Source of the DNA: Rosellinia necatrix | Lineage: Eukaryota > Ascomycota > Sordariomycetes > Xylariales > Xylariaceae | Direction: 5' to 3' | Assembly (NCBI GenBank): GCA_021209875.1 | Contig: JAGYVD010000002.1 | Location: 6,596,590 to 6,660,589, forward strand | DNA length: 64,000 nt | Shown: positions 26,621 to 41,000 of the stretch, one piece after another | How positions within the stretch are numbered: the stretch's first letter is position 1 | How the letters are laid out: each line of letters starts with the position of its first letter | Position numbers and translations under genes: made by a program | The notes under the pieces: model-generated | What the model was told of the DNA's origin: nothing | The model's database searches: none | Seen by the model: the letters and a program-made list of their open reading frames with translations, nothing else

Positions 26621-26862
26621 ATAAAACTTAAAAGCTTAATCTTTGCCCGATAGCTTTATAAAACTTAAAAGCTTAATCTCCGCTTAATAGCTTTATAAAA
26701 CTTAAAAGCTTAATTTTCGCCCGATAGCTTTATAAAACTCGAAAGCTTAATCTAATCTCGGACTTAAACATCCCGACAAAACTTGAAAGCTTAGTCTAAT
26801 TATTCTAACAGAACTTAAAAGCTTAGCTTTTGTCCTGGCTTTATAAAGCTTAAAAGCTTAAT
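26621..26862. repeat. 37-bp tandem array in element 2
   Basis: The core ATAAAACTTAAAAGCTTAAT recurs at 26621, 26658, 26695 and 26732, exactly 37 bases apart, then in looser form at about 26776, 26808 and 26843. Intervening bases are GCCCGATAGCTTT-like. It lies about 360 bases before the right LTR. Confidence 0.85.
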
Positions 26863-27219
26863 TTTTATAATTTCGCTGGCTTTTTTTTTAGCCCGACATT
26901 TTCTAAATCACTTTTAAATTTGCACCGAATTATTTTTAACCGCCGATTTTTTCTCTTTTTTTAGCAGCGACTCGCCGTCGACTTTTATTTTTTATATAGA
27001 TTTTATAAAAACGCTTTTTATAACGCAAACAATATTTTTTTTTTTTCTTGGTTTGCTTTTTTTATAACGTATTTTTTTTTTTTCGGTTTATATTTTTAGC
27101 CGTTTTTGGTTTTTTAATAATAACAATCAGCTATATTTTTTTTTTTTTTTACGTTTTATTATTTTGCCGGCTTTTTATAATCAACAAGGTCGTCGATATT
27201 TTTATATAAAAAGCAATTA

Positions 27220-27406
27220 TAAAGCTATTTTTAAAAAAAACTATTTTCCGTTAAAAACCTTCTTTTAAAAAGCTTTTTTTTAAAAAGCTTTCTTTAGTAA
27301 AGCTTTTTTTTCTAAAAGCTTTTAAAAATTGCTATATATTAGTTATTTAAAAATAAATAGTTAAATTAAATCTTTATTTCTTTCTAACTATCTAATGCCT
27401 ACTATA
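27220..27406. repeat. Right LTR of element 2
   Basis: Direct repeat of 16545-16731. Its first 45 bases are degraded (TAAAGCTATTTTTAAAAAA) while its last 60, through CTAACTATCTAATGCCTACT, keep their C residues. Confidence 0.75.
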
Positions 27407-30400
27407 TATTTTTAAATAAAAATATAATATATTTATTTAAAAACGTTTAATTTTTATATTATTTATAAATAATATGTTTTTATAATTAATAAATCTTAAG
27501 CTATTAAATTTTTATTTTTATATATAATTTTAAAAGATTTTATATTATATAAACAATAAATTATTTAATTAGCTGTTTTATATAATTTAAGCTTAACATT
27601 ATAAAATGTTTTAATAATAATATAGCTATTAACGTTATATTTAGTTATAATCTAATTATTATATAAAATATTAAATCCATTTTTTTAATATATTTTAAAA
27701 TTTTTTTTAAACTTGCTTTATATATTTTAATAGTATTTTATATAAAAATAAGATTTTTAAAATTTTAACATTATTAATTAAATCAAATTAAGCCGCAATT
27801 TTTTAATATATTTATTATATGCTAATATAATTATTTTTTATATAGTTATAAATTATTTTAATTTTTAAAATTAAATAATATTTTTTATTTTTCAAGCTTG
27901 TAAGCTTTTTAATCCTGCTAATAATTCTTTTAGCTAATTATTTATTATTTTTTATATATAACTAAAAATTGTTTATATAAAATAAATATAGTTCTTTATT
28001 AAATATAATTAGCTTAAAATGTTTTAAAATATTTTGTAGCTTATATAAAGCTTTATTTAATAATATAATTTTTATTGCTGTTTAAAACTATTTAATGTTA
28101 AATATATAATAAAAACTTTGCTATTTTTAAAATATTTAAAAATATTAATATTATATTAAACTTTTTAATTTTTATATTAAAATATATATTTATTATTATT
28201 ATTATTTAAAAAGAATTTGCTATAAACCTTATAACATATATTAATTAAAACATTTTTATTATTTATAGATTTTTTATATAATTAGTTTTATTTTATAAAC
28301 TTTTAAAAAAATTTTTATTAAATTTATATATAAATATTTAGTTAAATAATAATAGCGTCTTTTTATTTTTTTATTAAAATTATTTTTCCAATTTTTTTTT
28401 ATATAGCAAGTATATTTTTATATATTTGTTTTTAAAAGTTGTTTTAAAAATAATTTTTAAATTGTTTTATTTTATAAAAGTTTTTAATAAAATTATTTTA
28501 ATATATTTAATATTTTAAACTAGTTTTTAATTAATTAGTTTTATATAAATATATTATAGCTGTAAATATAACATATAATATTTTATGCTTTTAATTTTAA
28601 AAATATAAAGTTTTTATTTATTATAAAAACATATTTTTAAAAAATATTTTACATATAATTTTTAATAAATTAATTTCTAGCTTTATATATATTCTTATAA
28701 TAAATACTAAAGTTTTTATATTATTTTTAGCTTTTATTAAATTTTTACGTTTAATTCTATAGTTTAATCTGCTTATAAATAAAAATATTTTATATATATA
28801 TTCATATTTTATTTAAATTTTTCTTAGCTTTTTATTATTTGTTTAGCTAGCTAAAATTAATTTTTGCTAGTTTATTTAATAATCAACGTTTTTATTATTA
28901 TAAAATTTATAACGTTTTTAAAGCATTACAAATAATTATTTTTTTACACGTTATAATTATTTTATTTTTAAAGCTTTTTGCTAAAACTATTTTTAGCTGA
29001 AAAATTATATTTAAAATAAAAATTCTTGCGATTATATTTAAAAAGCTAGTTTTTAGCTTAAAATCTGCTCAGCTAATATATTTACTTTTAATTTATATTT
29101 ATTAGTTTAAATAATTAAACTATAAATAAACATATTTATAATATTTTTATATTTTTAAAAACTATATATAATATATTTTTAAGCTTTTATTAATTATTTG
29201 CCTTATACTGCTATTTATTTATTAGATCTAACGCTTTTAATTTTTTATTCCTGCTTATTTAATTTTAATGGCTAGTTTTTTTTTTAAAGTAAAACAGCTT
29301 TTTATAAAATTTAATATTTTTAGTAATAATTATTTTTATAATTAAAACACTTATATATAAAATAAATTAATTATTTTATATTTAATTAAATATTTAATAT
29401 AAGTTTAAAGTTTAATTTTATATGTTTACTGCTTTTTAGCAGCAAGTTTATTTTTTTTATTAAATATATATAATAGTTTTATATATATATCCCGTTTTAA
29501 TTTAATTATAAATTATTTATTAGCGTTTTTATTTTAGTTAAGTTATATTATTAATAATACTGCGTTAATTAACGTTTAAATATATAATAAAAAGCGTTAA
29601 AGTTTTAAGCTTTAAAAAAGCTTTTATTATATAGTTAAACTGCTGTTTAAACTGCTTCTAGCTATAGTTTGAATAATAAGCCGCCTTTATGAAACAGTTT
29701 ATTTATTTTATCGATTATTTTTTTTTTAGCTTGTTTAATATTTTTAACAAGCTTTTTAATATAAAACAAAAAAAGCTTGTTATTAATTTTTTTGGTTTTT
29801 AATTAAAGGTTATATAAAGTTTTATTTTTATAAGCTATTATAAAAATATTTAAATCGCTTTTAATAATATAAACGATATGCTTATAACGTTTTTTAATTT
29901 AATATATAAATTATATAATCTTTAAAAAACTTATATAATAGTTTTATTTATAAATAAATATATATAAATTAATTTAATATATTTATTTTTAATTATTAAA
30001 GTTTAGTTAAATTTATTATATTTTGTTAAATAATTAAACAGATTTTAATATAGTTTTTAAAAAATTACATAGTTTTTTATTTAAAAGTTATTAAAATATT
30101 TATAATATTATATATATAATAACACATGTTTTATATTTAATATATAAAATTTTATTAATTTAAATGTTTTTAATTATATATATTAATATTTATAAAGCAC
30201 AGCTTTTAAATATTTTAATTGTTAATGCTAAAAGCTTTAAGGTTTTTTTAGCTTAAAACTTTTAAAATAGCTTACAAGCTAAAATATATTAAAATTAGTT
30301 AAATATAATTAATTTAGCAGTATTTTTAAGGATTATTTATAATATTTTGCTTATATTTAATATAAAATTTTATTTAAATGTAAAAATTAAGTTGATATTT

Positions 30401-32224
30401 AAAAAAACTAAGTTATAATATTTAATAAGTTAAACTATTAAAATATTATTTTATATGTTTTAAAATATAATAAATAATTAAAACTATAATACAAGATTTT
30501 TTTTAATTAAACAAACTTTTAAAACAATATTTATATAAAACTTTTTATTAACGCATTATTAATAAATATTTTATTTATTAATAAGTTTTTTGCTAAATAA
30601 TATTTTTAAATAATTTTTCTGTTTTTATTTAAAATAAAAATTATAAAATGTTTATATAAACTATATTTTTATTTTTAGCTAAAACAAAAATCAAGGTTTC
30701 AATAGTTTTTATTATTAATTAAATATAATACTTTATAATTATTAATTAATATATTATTTATTAAAATATACTTTTAAATTCCTAGCAATTTTTTTAATAA
30801 AATTAAATTAATTATTATAAAATTATATTAAAATTAAAATAGTTTAATTTATTATTATTAAAATTTATTATATTATTTAAACTATTTTTTTTTGTTAATT
30901 CTTTGAATTTAAATTAATAATTTTGCTATATAAGTTTTTATAGCAAATATAAAACTATTATTTTTAATTTTTTAATTTTTATAATATTAGTTTAAATTTT
31001 GTTAAGCTAATATATATTAGTTTTATTAATCGCGAACTAAAGCTTATTATAACGTTTAAAAAGCTAAAAATAAATATTTTTAGTTTTATTTAAATATAAC
31101 CACTTATAATTTTTTTAGCCAGCCAGATTATTTTAAAATACTATTCCGCTAGCTAAAAATGTATTTTATTTTTATTAGCCTGTTAACTTTATAAATATTT
31201 TAGACTTTTTTTTTTTATTTTTTAGCTTATATTTATAAATTATAACATTAAAAGTTTTGCTTTATTTTATTAAAATAAGCATATTTTTTTTAATAGCTTA
31301 TATTTAATTAACATAATAAATTATTAACGGTTTTAATTAAGCGTTATATAAGCCTTTAGTATTATTAAAAAGTTTTTTGCTATAAACATTTTATTTACGT
31401 TAGAAAGTTTTAAAATTACTGCTTTTTGATATATTTATTTTTATTTTTATATTATATTATTATTTTAACTTTATTTTTAAAAGCTTTTATAATAATTATT
31501 TAATATTTTATTAAATAATAATATAAAACAAAAGAAAGCAAACAAAACTATATTATATAAAACAAAATTAAATTTTTACATATAATATTAAAATTTTTAA
31601 TATTTATATTAATAGCGATTTTTATATATATATATTAATTATTTTATTAATTTATTTATATATAATTATATAACGTGATTAAAAATAAGCTTTGTTTTAA
31701 AACTAAATAAAATATTTTATTTAATATTTAAAAGCTTAATAATAATTTTTAAATTATAAGTTTAAAAGTATTAAACATTAAAAGTTTTTATATTTAAAAC
31801 TTTTATATAAAAGTTCTATATATATTTTTGTTATACGTTATATTTTTTATATCTGCTTTAAATATACTACAGGTAATTCTTGCGTTAATTGTATAAAAAT
31901 AAATTTAAATTATATGCTAAGCTTTTATTGTTAACATTAATAAACGTTTAAATATTTTTATTTAAATATAATGCTTTAAATAAATATATTAATGATTTTA
32001 GTTATAAATAATTTTTAAAAAACATTTATATTAATTATTATAATTAAAACTATTATTACAAAAGCAAAAATAACGCCGCGCTTGTTTTAAAAGCTACACC
32101 AAAATTTAAAGCTTTAGAACTAAAATATAAAGAATTTAGTTAAAATAAATAATAATAGCTATATAAGAATTTAAATAAATTACAGCTTTTAAAAACAAAA
32201 TAGCGGTTTAATAATAAACTAAGG
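27407..32224. other. A+T-rich tract, probable minus-strand element remnant, no gene
   Basis: Nearly 5 kb, T-rich on + throughout, ending at repeat B2, which is itself in minus orientation. This fits the interior of an element transcribed leftwards from B2. No second LTR and no readable protein were found. Confidence 0.5.
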
Positions 32225-32545
32225 TCATAATTTTAACAACAGTATAAATTAATATATAAAAAATTAATTAATTATTAAAAACGTGTTAATAATTTAGAAA
32301 TATTTAATATAAAACATTAAATTCTTTAAAAAGCTTTTATTTAATATAATAAACTATAGGTATTTATATATATTAATTATATAATAAAAACAATCCTAAA
32401 TGTTGTTCCTGCTTTAAACATATAACCCTTGCAAATGCAGCATTAGAACTGCATTTTATATATATATATCCTCTGTTTAAAAGATCCCTAAAATAGGGAT
32501 TCCTGGCTTAATTGCCAAGTCGTTCCATACTACAGTTACAATAGT
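32225..32545 (-). repeat. Dispersed repeat family B, copy B2 (inverted)
   Basis: Reverse complement of B1: GCTTAATTGCCAAGTCGTTCC marks its right edge (kept shorter here: CCAAGTCGTTCC), with the AATCCCTATTTTAGGGATC hairpin and the GCAGTTCTAATGC motif in the same order. The end nearest 32.53 kb keeps its G+C; the other end is degraded. On the minus strand it opens TGTAACTGTAGTATGG, a plausible LTR start. Confidence 0.75.
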
Positions 32546-33772
32546 TTAAATAAAACATTTTTTAAATAATATTTATTTGTTTTAAATACAAATGAACAAA
32601 ATAAAAAATAGCGTTAGTAGCAGCAGTAGCAGCATTATGTATTATATAATATTTTAAATTAAAAATAGTAAATAAAAATAATATATATAACATATAAAGT
32701 TTAATAACAGCAGTTTAAAAGTATTAATTATATTAAAGCTTAAAAAATTTAAAATAACGTATTTTTAATATTTAAATTTAAATTTAAACTAAATAAACTT
32801 AATAAAAACAAATTTATAAAAAAACGTTATCAAAATAAATTAGCTTGTTTTTTATTTTTAAATATTATATTTAAATAAATTATAAATAAATAAGAAAAAT
32901 ATTATTTATATTATTTATAGTAATATAAGAGGCTAAAATAATAAAAGCAGCAAAAACAGCGTTAACAGCAGCAGTAGCAGCAGCAGCAATAAAAATAATA
33001 GCAGCAGCAGCAGCAGTATAAACATAAGCTTAATAATAAAAAAATAATTTTAATAATTATTTAGAATGATTATTAATAATTTAAATATATATTAATAAAC
33101 AGATTATATAAATAATTTTTAAATAAAAATAATATAATTAATAAATATAATATATAATAAATTATAATAATGTTTATAAATGAATATAATTATAATAAAA
33201 TTTTAAAATTATAGCTTTAATTAATCTAAATAATAAATTTATTAAAAACTAAAAATATATTTTCAAATTAAAAAAAAACCTATATTTTATATTAATATAT
33301 TAAAATTCTCACAAAAATATATAAATAAAAGAATTATATATAGCTTATATATTTAAACTTAAAAAATAAAAAAAATGTTAAAAATAAAACACTAAGTATT
33401 AATTTATATTTAAACTATTAATAAGTTATTAATTATATTTAAATATTAATAAAAATTATTAAGCTTAATTAAAATAAAAAATAATATTATAATTAAAAAT
33501 ATATATTTAAAAAATAATTTTTTAAATATGCTAATATAATTAAAAATAAACTATTTATAGCCTTAAAAAAAGCTGCGTTATATAATTTTATTTGTATTTA
33601 TTATTATATATAAACAAGCTAATTATATTAATAAAACATATATATTATTAAAATATAAGTTAACTAATTTATTAAAAATAATTAAAAATAAACTAATTTA
33701 AATAAATAAAATCTAAAAGATAATTAAAAATAAACCAATAAATTAATTAACAAATTAACTAATTTAAAAATA
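32546..33772. other. A+T-rich tract with CAG-type triplet runs, no gene
   Basis: Lies between divergently oriented repeats B2 and B3. Apart from short CAG/GCA runs at 32611-32635 and 32945-33016, it is RIP-type A+T-rich DNA with no coding frame. Confidence 0.55.
32945..33016. repeat. Interrupted CAG/GCA triplet repeat
   Basis: Runs of GCAGCAGCAG broken by AAAAACAGCGTTAAC and AATAAAAATAATA. CpA is the favoured RIP target, so survival of a CAG run here is notable. Confidence 0.8.
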
Positions 33773-34085
33773 TATAACAATAATATAAAACAGTTTAATA
33801 ATTAAATTAAAATATTTTATTTTAAAAATCTTTTAAACAAAAATATATATATATAAAATATAATTTTAATACTATATTTATAAATATTACACGTTTAAAA
33901 CAAAAACAATTTTTAAAATTGTTTTTATTATATAATTAATACATATAAATACCTAAAGTTTATTATATTAAATAAAAGTTTTTAATAAATTTAATTATTT
34001 ATATTAAACATTCCTAAAATATTCCCACGCTTTTAATAATTAATAAATCTTTCTATAGATCGATCCACACCTCCGTTAAAAAATA
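33773..34085 (+). repeat. Dispersed repeat family B, copy B3
   Basis: Direct relative of B1. Its left half is almost wholly converted to A+T but stays alignable (for example AATCTTTTAAACAAA for GATCTTTTAAACTAA). Its right end keeps TTCCCACGCTTTTAATAATT and GATCGATCCACACCTCCGTT. As with LTR pairs, the right-hand edge is the better preserved one. Confidence 0.7.
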
Positions 34086-34879
34086 TTTATATAATAGATT
34101 TTTTTTAAATTTTTGTTTAAATTCAAATCGTTGTTGTTTTTTTTAATAAAGTTTTAAAGCTTTAATTATTTATTTTTAAACGTTTTTTAAAATATTAAGC
34201 TTAATTAAGACTATTTTTATTATTTAAAAATATATGTAGTTTTTAATTTTTTAAAAATAATCTTGTTAATAATATAATTAATTACAGCAGTATTTTTTCG
34301 CCGCTAACCTTTTTTAATAATAAATTATAAGTTTAATTTTAGCTTGTAATATAAGGATATATAATTAATATAATTTTTAAACGGTAAATAAAAATATTAT
34401 ATAATAATATATAAAAAAGTGCTATTATTAGTTATTTTTAATTTTAACGGTTATAATATTGTTTTTAATATTAGTTTATAGCGTTTAATAAAATTAAAAC
34501 TAATAAGTTCAAATAAAAAGCTATTGATAATTCAATATTTTTTTATTTAAACTAAACTTAATTTTTTTTAAATATAGTTAAAATATGTTTTTTTATTATT
34601 ATTTATAGCTTAATTAATCTTTATAGTATAAGCTAATATAGCTAAAGAATTTATTTTTGTTGTTATTAAATAATATTTTTCTTTTTTTTTTAAACTTTTA
34701 TAGTTGTTTAAACTTTATAATAAAAAATAATTTTATTTTATAAGTAAGTTAAGCTTAAATAATAAAATATTTATTTAATAATTAGTTTTAAATAATATTA
34801 AAAAACAGAGTTAATTTTAACAATAAGTTAATATTTATATAATTTTTACGGTTGTTTTTATAAGCTTAAATAAAAACGG
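34086..34879. other. A+T-rich tract, no gene
   Basis: T-rich RIP-type DNA between B3 and element 3. Nothing recognisable. Confidence 0.55.
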
Positions 34880-35192
34880 TGTTAGAACTATAGCAATCAG
34901 TCATAGTTATTCACAGCTGTTATACGTGCATATACTTTGTACAAGCATATAGCGTATATATTACATATATATATACAGCATATATGCTTTATATATAAAA
35001 CAGGCGGTATTATCGCTGTTATTTTAATAAGTTGTACGTTAGCAGAATTTTTATATAAGACTTAAAATAATGCTATACATAATAATTATTTAAATAAAAT
35101 TATTAAGCATAATAAATATGATATAATAAAAAGTTATATTGTATTTTATACGTAAATAATATATATATTATATATATAAAGCTTATTTAATA
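34880..35192 (+). repeat. 5' LTR of element 3
   Basis: Starts TGTTAGAACTATAGCAATCA. The first half keeps its G+C (GTTATACGTGCATATACTTTG), while the end has decayed to CTTATTTAATA where the other copy reads CCTATTCAACA. Confidence 0.85.
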
Positions 35193-38100
35193 TTAATTAA
35201 TAGTTATAAAACGTAATTATAAATCAGTAAAAATAATAATCAAACGCGTTTAAAGTTTAATAAACTTAAACAAGTTTTTATATAATATTTTAAAAATTTT
35301 GCATTATATAAACAAATTATTTTTATATAATAAAAGCTTAAAAAATTAATTTTAAATATTTATATTTTTATATATTTTATTATATTTTAAAATTATATCA
35401 AAAAATTAAATATTAAAATCGATAATATATAATTATATAAACTATTTATTATATAAAACTAAATAATATATAAATAAACTTTTAAAAACTTGTTTATTAA
35501 TTTATTATAAAAACTTGTTTATTTATTTTTAATATATTTTTATAATAACTTTAAAACAATTATATAAAAAAAAACTTTTTTATATGCAATAATATTAAAT
35601 AATATAATAAGATCGTAATAAATTATAAAATTAATAAATATATTATATAAAATACTGTTAATATATAATATTAAAAATAAAAGCTTAATATTATAACAAT
35701 AATTTTAATTATAGTTAATATATAAGCAGCCCGTTACATTTTAAAATCTAAATATTTAAATATAACCGGCTAACTATTATAAAAATTGTACGACAAAAAT
35801 TTTAAATTAAATTTATAAAATATAAAATTAATTTAATAAGCTGATTTAATAAAAGCTGCTTAATATATTAAACAAAAAACATACGATTTAATAGTAATAA
35901 TAGCTTTATATAAATAGTTAAGGTTATATAAATTATATAAAAATAATATATATTAAATAAACTAAAACGTTTTTTATTTATATTTATATGAATATTTATA
36001 TAAACAACTAATTTATTTATTTTAAAATAACAGTTTTATATAAACATAAACAATATAAATATTTTATAGTTTAAAATATTATTTAATATATTATAATTAA
36101 AATTAATATTTAATATATATTTTTAAACTTTAAAAAAAAACTAATAAACTATTTATATAATTAATAATTAAATATAAATATATTTTTAATTTAATAAATA
36201 AATATATAATATTTATAAAATATAAACTAAATTTTTAAATAGTTTATAAACATTTTATTATATATTATTTTTATAAACTTTTAAACAATTATTATATATA
36301 TATATAATATTTAATTTAATTATAATAAATATATTTTTAATTTTTTTTTTTAAAATATATAAAACGGAAATATATCCCCGATAAATACGCTATTTTTTAA
36401 AAAACATAAAAAAAAACCAAAAACTATTCTAATAAGCCGTATAATTTATTATATAATAAAGCACAGCTATTTATTAGCTTATATTAATAATTTAAAATAA
36501 CAGAAAACTGTTATTACGTTATATTTTTAATTATATTAAAAAGTCTGGCCAAAAACTTTTATATATATAATATTAAATTTAATAAAACCTAAAATAAAAT
36601 TTATTATATAATAAATATTTATTTTAATATTAATATAAACTATAGTTAATATTAAGCCGATTAAACTAAGATTGTTTTTATATAAATAAAATAAAACAAT
36701 TTAAATTTAATTATATATAAAATATTAAATCTAATAATTATTAAACTAGCAAAAATATAACAAGCTTTAAAAGTAAGCTTTTAAAATAAAATCTAGCTAA
36801 ATATAATTATTATATAAATATATTAAAGCATATTAAAATAATCAACAGCTTTTATATTTTAAAACTTTTATATAAAAGCTTTTTGCTAATTTAAAAACAT
36901 GTTTGTAAATTATAAACAAAAATAAAATAAAATATTTTATATAAAAATAAATCATAGTTATTTTATAAACTAAAAATATAACTAAAATAATTATATAAAA
37001 GTTTTTAACTTAAAATATATATAGATTTTAAGCTAGTTTAATATATAATAGAACTTTTATAACTTAAAAACAGCTTAATTATGACACTTATATAAATAAA
37101 AAATATTTTATATATAAAAAAACGGGCTGTTAATTAATAAACTATATATTTAAAAAAAACCTGCATAAAAAGCATATATTTTAACTTGTATAAAATATTT
37201 TTCAACTGTTTTTATTATTTAATAATTTTTAATATATTTTATAAAATATAAAAATATTTTAAACCAGACTTAAACAATAATAAAAAAATTAATAATAAAT
37301 AAAACATATAATTAATTTAATTTTTAATAAATAATATATTTATATATAATATAATAAAAAAAATGTTTAAAATTAAAAATAAATATTTTATTTAACTAAG
37401 TTATATTAAACAACTAATATTGTATAAAATATTAAAATAAACTATAAAATATAAATGTTTTTATTTATTTAATAGTAAATAAAACATAAATAAAAATATA
37501 TATTTATATAAACTTTTATAAATAAGCTGAATAAATAAAAAACTGTTTTTATAAAGTTTAAAAATAAAAAACTATTATATTAATTAAAATAATTAAAATA
37601 AAAAAGTTTTTAATATAATAATATATTATATTTTAAATATTTTAATATTATTTTTAATTTTTTAAAAATATAAACTATTTATAAACTTATTTTAATAATA
37701 TAAAAACCGTTATTATATAATAAAACAAAAAACTATATTTATTATATATAAATAAAAATATTTATTTTTAATATAAGCTTTTAAAAACTAGAACATATTT
37801 TATTAAAATAAAACTAAAACGTTTATATTACTGCTACAAACATTTTTATATAAAAACTATATAAGCTGCTAAATTATATATAATATAATATAAACTATTT
37901 AATTTTAAAAAATTTTTAAAGTTCTGTTATTATTACAAGTTATATAACTAAATATTAAAACGTTTTAAGTTTTTAATTAAAAATAACTATAATTTTAATT
38001 ATAAAATTATAATTAATGCTATATAAATAAACAATAAATAAATGCTTTATATAATTAATGTTATAATATTATTTTAAGCCGCAATATATTTAAAATTTAT

Positions 38101-40504
38101 ATTTACGCGTGATATTTAAAAAGCATTATATAAATATTAAATAAATATATATTAAAAACTTTTTAATTATATTATATATAACTTAAATAAAGTTTTTATT
38201 AAAAGATCTTTAAAACTAAGCTAAAATAATTAATATATAATATTATATAATGTTTAGTAAAGCTTATTAAGCAATAAATAAAATTAAATAAATATATAAA
38301 CTACTTTGCTAAATAAATAATATATTAAAAATAAAAATTAAATATTATATAAACTAAAAATTAATTTTATATATAATAATTATAACTTTAAATAATATTA
38401 TAAGTTTAAACAGATTAATACTTATTTTGCTAATATTTAAAACATAATTTAAAATTAATTAAAATTTACTTTTTTATTAAATATTATATAAAAAATAAAA
38501 GCAACAAAAACGCTATAAAAATATTGCGCAAAAAACGGGCCAAAATTAAAATTAACTATGTAATTAATAAACATAATAGTTTAGTTATATATAATATATT
38601 TTTGCTACTTTTAAAAAGCAAAGTTTTAATATAAAAAAAAAGTTAGTAAAAGCTATATAAAATTTAATTAATTAAAAATCTCATATAATTATTAATTTAA
38701 TTAATACTCTGATATAATTTTAATATATTTAAGTTAAACTATATTATTATATAATAAATAAGTAATAAACTAATAAAATAAAAACATTTTAAACTATTTA
38801 ATTATTTATTATATAAAAACAGAACAGACTAAAAAAAACGTTATTATAAATACTAATATATAAGTTATATTTATATAAAAACTAAATAATATTTTTATAA
38901 CAATAAAAGAACAGCAAGCATATGTTTTAATAGTAAAGCTTTAAAAAATAATATAATTATTATATTAAAAATATTATATAAAAATTAAATATAATTAAAA
39001 TTAATAACATTATTATATAAAAAATATTTTATTTTATTAAATATATTAAATCTAAATATAATAAAACTTAAATTTTTAAATCTAAACTTATATAAAAATA
39101 AAAAAAACAACCCGGTTATATAAAAATTAAAACTTATTATATAAAAATATAATAATGCCAAAAAAAACAGTATTTATATAATTTTTAATTATTTAATAAA
39201 TAAATTAAAAACTGCTGCTAATATTTAAATTTTTGCTAATTTATAACTATAACATTTTAAATAAACTTTAAAATATTATATAAATATATATATAATCAAA
39301 AACAAGCTAGCAAAAAAATCTTTATATAATTATTTAGCAAACTTAAGCTAAAATATTTTAAAAAATAATTTTAAAAATCGTATAACTATTATATAAATTA
39401 ATAAAATTAAAGCTATATTAGTTTAAAACTTATTACTAGTACTACTAAAAATAATAAAATATATTTATATTTATATATAACTTATATTTATTATATATAA
39501 TAAAACAATTAAAAACTTTAATATTATTAGTTTATAAATAAACTATATATTTAGCTTTATTATATTAAACTTTTAAAAAAAATATAAGCTAAAACAAGCT
39601 AACTTTTATATAAAATTAAAAAAATATTTTAATTAAAACATTTACTTAAATTTAATAGCGGCTGAATTTTATTATTATATAAAAAAATATTATTTTAATA
39701 TAAAAAAATAAAACAAACAATTAGGTTAAATTAGCTTTTATATAACTAAAACTGCTTAAAACTATATTTTATAACAGGCTAAAAAGCTGATATTAATAAT
39801 ATATATTAACTAAAAGTTTTATATAATTTATTAATAGCTGTTTAAATAATTAATCTAGCTTTAAACAAGATTAAAAATTTAAACTAAAAATCTAATAATA
39901 AATAAACAATTTTAAATAAAGTTTAATTTTTATATTATTAAACCTAATATATATAAAACTATTTATTTTTACTAACAGATTTTTATAAATAATATTAATA
40001 TAAGTTTTAGCTTAAATATTTTATTATATTAATAATAAAACATTATATAAAAAAAAGTTAAGTTTTAAAATAATTAAAAATATTATATATTAAAACTTTA
40101 GCAAATACAAAAAATTATTTAAAGTATTTAAATAAATAAACTATACAGTATAATTTATAAATTTAATAATATAATAGTTTTATATATAACAATTTAAAAA
40201 TCTTAGTTTTTTAAACGTTTTTAAGTTTTAATAGTTTTATTTTTAAACTTAAAATTATTATATAACTATTTAATTAAACTAAATATAATATAAAAAAAGG
40301 TTTTATAATAAATATTATATTGTTTTAAAATCGTATGAAAAAAAATCTCTAAAATATAATAAATTAATAATGCTAACAATTTAACAAACATGGTTATTAA
40401 ACAAAAGCTAAATTAAGCTATAAAAACTTAATATTTATAAATAAATTATTTATAAAAGTTAAAACATATATAAAACAAACTTAAAAGCAAAAACAATAAA
40501 AAAT

Positions 40505-40561
40505 AAAGTTTATATAATAATAAATACTATTGTTTTATATAATAATAATATAAACTTTATT
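40505..40561. repeat. Short inverted repeat (hairpin) in element 3
   Basis: AAAGTTTATATAATAATAA is followed, after about 18 bases, by its near-perfect reverse complement ending ATAAACTTT. Confidence 0.5.
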
Positions 40562-40592
40562 TTATTATATAATAAAAATATAAATATAACTA

Positions 40593-41000
40593 AAAAGCTA
40601 ACTTTTTAAAAAACAGGCTTTAATAATATAATAACAACATATATTATATTTAACTATTATATAACCTAAGTTTAATTTCTAGCTAAAGCTTGTAAAGTTT
40701 AAAGTCTATAGAAAATATTATAAACCCCAGACTTTATTATTTTTTTATTATTTTTTTTTTTTTAAATATTTTTGATTTTATTTTTTTTATATAACAACAG
40801 CTTCAACTTTATTTTATTTATATAAAAAAAACATATAACTATTACTAAAAGCTTAACTTTTTAAAAAACAAGCTTTAATAATATAATAATTAGGTGTTAT
40901 ATGTTTTAAATTTAATTTTTAATTAAAGCTAGCAAAGCTTAAAAGTCTACGGTTTATAAATAGATTAATATAATAAACTTTAAGCCTTGCGTTTTTTTAT
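40593..41000. repeat. Direct duplication of about 145 bp in element 3
   Basis: ACTTTTTAAAAAACAGGCTT at about 40600 and ACTTTTTAAAAAACAAGCTT at about 40855 start two similar stretches. Both then run through TTTAATAATATAATAA and an AAAGTCTA motif to a C-containing end before a T run. The differences between them are largely transitions. Confidence 0.65.

Larger units (their letters stand above)
16545..27406. mobile_element. LTR retrotransposon, element 2 (about 10.9 kb, degraded)
   Basis: Direct repeats of about 187 bases at both ends delimit 10.9 kb. The interior is A-rich on + from about 17.7 to 26.1 kb and T-rich at both margins, so the core probably reads in plus orientation. The length is at the high end for a single element, so nested material inside is possible. 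A short ATATT-type direct repeat flanks the ends but is not convincing in such A+T-rich DNA. No protein domain is readable. It carries two tandem repeat blocks near its right end. Confidence 0.7.
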
